Shown here: one piece after another, positions 62,584 through 64,000 of the stretch
How the letters are laid out: each line of letters begins with the position of its first letter
Position numbering within the stretch: the first letter of the stretch is position 1
Origin: GCA-2746605 sp963710615
Lineage (GTDB): Bacteria; Bacteroidota; Ignavibacteria; Ignavibacteriales; Melioribacteraceae
Direction of reading: 5' to 3'
Assembly: GCA_963710615.1 (NCBI GenBank)
Contig: CAVQBF010000018.1
Span: 1-64,000, forward strand
Length of the DNA stretch: 64,000 bases
Program-made: the position numbers and the translations under genes
The notes under the pieces: model-generated
Seen by the model: the letters and a program-made list of their open reading frames with translations, nothing else
What the model was told of the DNA's origin: nothing
Database searches by the model: none

Positions 62584-64000
62584 ATGCAACTTCACTTTAT
62601 TGATGTATTAATAATAATACTCTATTTACTTGCAACAATATTCATTGGTTCATTTCTTTCTAAGAGAGCAACAAAAAATATGGGAAGCTATTTTTTGGGT
62701 GGGAATAAACTTCCTTGGTATATGCTTGGGTTATCAAATGCTTCCGGCATGTTTGATATTTCCGGAACGATGTGGCTCGTTACATTGGCTTTTGTCTATG
62801 GACTTAAAAGTATTTGGATACCTTGGTTGTGGCCAGTATTCAATCAAATATTTCTCATGGTATTTTTATCAGCTTGGTTAAGAAGGTCAAATGTTACAAC
62901 AGGAGCTCAGTGGATTGAAACCAGATTTGGAATTGGAACCGGAAGTTCTCTATCGCATGGTATTGTTGTAGTCTTTGCTTTGATAAGTGGATTGGGATTT
63001 TTAGCCTACGGATTTATTGGGTTAGGGAAATTTATGGAGATATTTATTCCATGGGAATATGTAAATCAATTTTTGAATTTAAATATTTCTCTTGAGTACG
63101 TTCCTCACCTCTATGGAATTGTTTTCACAATGTTTGCTGTCTTCTATACAGTATTGGGAGGTATGACAAGTATTGTTTGGGCAGATGTTCTCCAATATAC
63201 AATTATGACAATAGCCTCAATAGCAATTGGGGTAATTGCATTTAATGCGGTGGGTGTTCATGGATTGAACGTTCCAGAAGGGTGGCTGAATCCATTTTTT
63301 GGTACTGCGCTTGAAATAGACTGGGGGAATATAATTACAGATGTAAACAGAAAAATTTCAGAAGATGGTTACTCCTTATTTTCTGCAATGTTTATGATGA
63401 TGTTATTTAAAGGTGTTCTTGTCAGTTTGGCTGGGCCAGCACCCAATTATGATATGCAAAAAATATTAGCCACAAAATCACCTTCAGAAGCATCAAAAAT
63501 GAGCGGATTCGTCTCTGCTATACTTATGCCGGTTAGATATATAATGATTGCCGGTTTTGCAGCTCTTGGAATTATTTTTTATGATAAACTTGATTTACTT
63601 GTTGGTGGGGTATTGGATTTTGAACAAATTTTACCATCATCAATAAATTTGTTTGTACCAACTGGTTTGCTTGGATTACTACTTGCCGGACTATTAGCTG
63701 CATTTATGTCTACATTTGCCGGGACATTAAATGCAGCACAGGCATATGTTACCAATGATATATTTTTGAAATACATTAAACCCAATGCAAATGAAAAAAC
63801 AATAAAGATAAGTAACTATGTGATTGGAATAACCGTAGTGATTGTGAGTATTATTCTTGGAATTCAGGCAAAAAATGTTAATCAGGTTGTCCAACTTTTA
63901 GTTTCTGCACTTTGGGGAGGTTATACAGCAGCAAATGTGCTTAAATGGTACTGGTGGCGTTTTAATTCACATGGTTATTTTTGGGGTATGTTTGCAGGTA
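62584..64000 (+). CDS. SSS-family sodium/solute symporter, cut by window end
   Basis: The gene starts at ATG 62584 behind GAGGA, and 472 codons are present before the window ends with no stop. SSS features are MGSYFLGGNKLPWYMLGLS, GMFDISGTMWLVTLAFVYG, YTVLGGMTSIVWADVLQYTI and AAFMSTFAGTLNAAQAYVTN. It is a different subgroup from the two SGLT-like copies (16393 and 36733), lacking their AANIS/TNIS-type motif. At least 11 hydrophobic helices are visible. It probably imports a sugar released by the adjacent GH5/GH2 enzymes; the substrate is inferred from context only. Confidence 0.92.
   Translation, partial: MQLHFIDVLIIILYLLATIFIGSFLSKRATKNMGSYFLGGNKLPWYMLGLSNASGMFDISGTMWLVTLAFVYGLKSIWIPWLWPVFNQIFLMVFLSAWLRRSNVTTGAQWIETRFGIGTGSSLSHGIVVVFALISGLGFLAYGFIGLGKFMEIFIPWEYVNQFLNLNISLEYVPHLYGIVFTMFAVFYTVLGGMTSIVWADVLQYTIMTIASIAIGVIAFNAVGVHGLNVPEGWLNPFFGTALEIDWGNIITDVNRKISEDGYSLFSAMFMMMLFKGVLVSLAGPAPNYDMQKILATKSPSEASKMSGFVSAILMPVRYIMIAGFAALGIIFYDKLDLLVGGVLDFEQILPSSINLFVPTGLLGLLLAGLLAAFMSTFAGTLNAAQAYVTNDIFLKYIKPNANEKTIKISNYVIGITVVIVSIILGIQAKNVNQVVQLLVSALWGGYTAANVLKWYWWRFNSHGYFWGMFAG

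Noticed and set aside
1..64000. tRNA, rRNA, CRISPR array or insertion sequence
   Set aside because: No cloverleaf-like arms, no regularly spaced direct repeats, no transposase motif and no terminal inverted repeats flanking a gene were seen by eye.

Overview
The window is AT-rich and almost wholly coding. Every secreted enzyme fits a Gram-negative member of the Bacteroidota/Chlorobi group. Seven proteins end in a type IX secretion (T9SS) sorting domain: most carry the QNYPNPFNP signature, and one has a VPNPY variant. Many others are SpII lipoproteins, and there are a TonB-dependent receptor and a PorV/PorQ-family barrel. The exact wording of the sorting domains, the absence of any SusD-like gene and the use of Shine-Dalgarno sites suggest Ignavibacteriota (Melioribacter-like) or a close relative. 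This placement is inference, since there is no rRNA or core gene in the window.

The locus is a very large beta-glucan utilisation region. Positions 2-3093 hold the 3' end of a GH30 gene, a cysteine-rich GH16 and a GH17, closed by a hairpin terminator. Positions 3229-6702 are on the minus strand: a small secreted protein of unknown function behind a sigma-54-like promoter, and a PAS histidine kinase/NtrC regulator pair. From 7051 to the end everything is on the plus strand. First comes a three-gene sensor unit: membrane-anchored solute-binding protein, histidine kinase, NtrC-type regulator. Then come GH5-CBM6, an EEP-family hydrolase, an SGNH-TPR protein, an SSS symporter, a multidomain surface glycan-binding candidate, and a TonB receptor / 1034-aa secreted protein / PorV-like triad. 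These are followed by GH16, GH3, a GPH symporter, a probable glucan phosphorylase, a second SSS symporter, GH16, a twice-frameshifted GH3-CBM6, two GH5, a CotH-kinase/lamin-tail protein, an MGH1/trehalase-like enzyme, an ADP-ribosylglycohydrolase-fold lipoprotein and a NagZ-like GH3. The last block is GH30, GH3, GH17, GH16, GH5, GH2 and the start of a third SSS symporter.

The genes read as one pathway. T9SS-exported and lipoprotein endo-enzymes (GH16, GH17, GH5, GH30) would cut beta-1,3, mixed-linkage beta-1,3/1,4 and beta-1,6 glucans at the cell surface. The TonB triad and the CBM protein would capture and import oligosaccharides. Periplasmic or lipoprotein GH3/GH5/GH2 enzymes would trim them, and SSS/GPH symporters would carry the products into the cytoplasm, where a GH94/149/161-type phosphorylase would release sugar phosphate. 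The binding-protein-linked two-component system probably senses a glucan fragment and drives sigma-54 promoters; two nearly identical GG-N10-GT elements precede the GH5 gene at 11455 and the GH30 gene at 53180.

Most notable: (1) a SusD-less TonB receptor cassette with a PorV-like partner; (2) a solute-binding protein used as a sensor, with no ABC permease in the window; (3) two GH16 lichenases with the domain order of the circularly permuted Fibrobacter enzyme; (4) a GH3 gene broken by +1 shifts, one at a G6 run and one near a T5 run; (5) a histidine kinase with no ATG/GTG/TTG start that could include its whole PAS domain. I saw no tRNA, rRNA, CRISPR array or insertion sequence.
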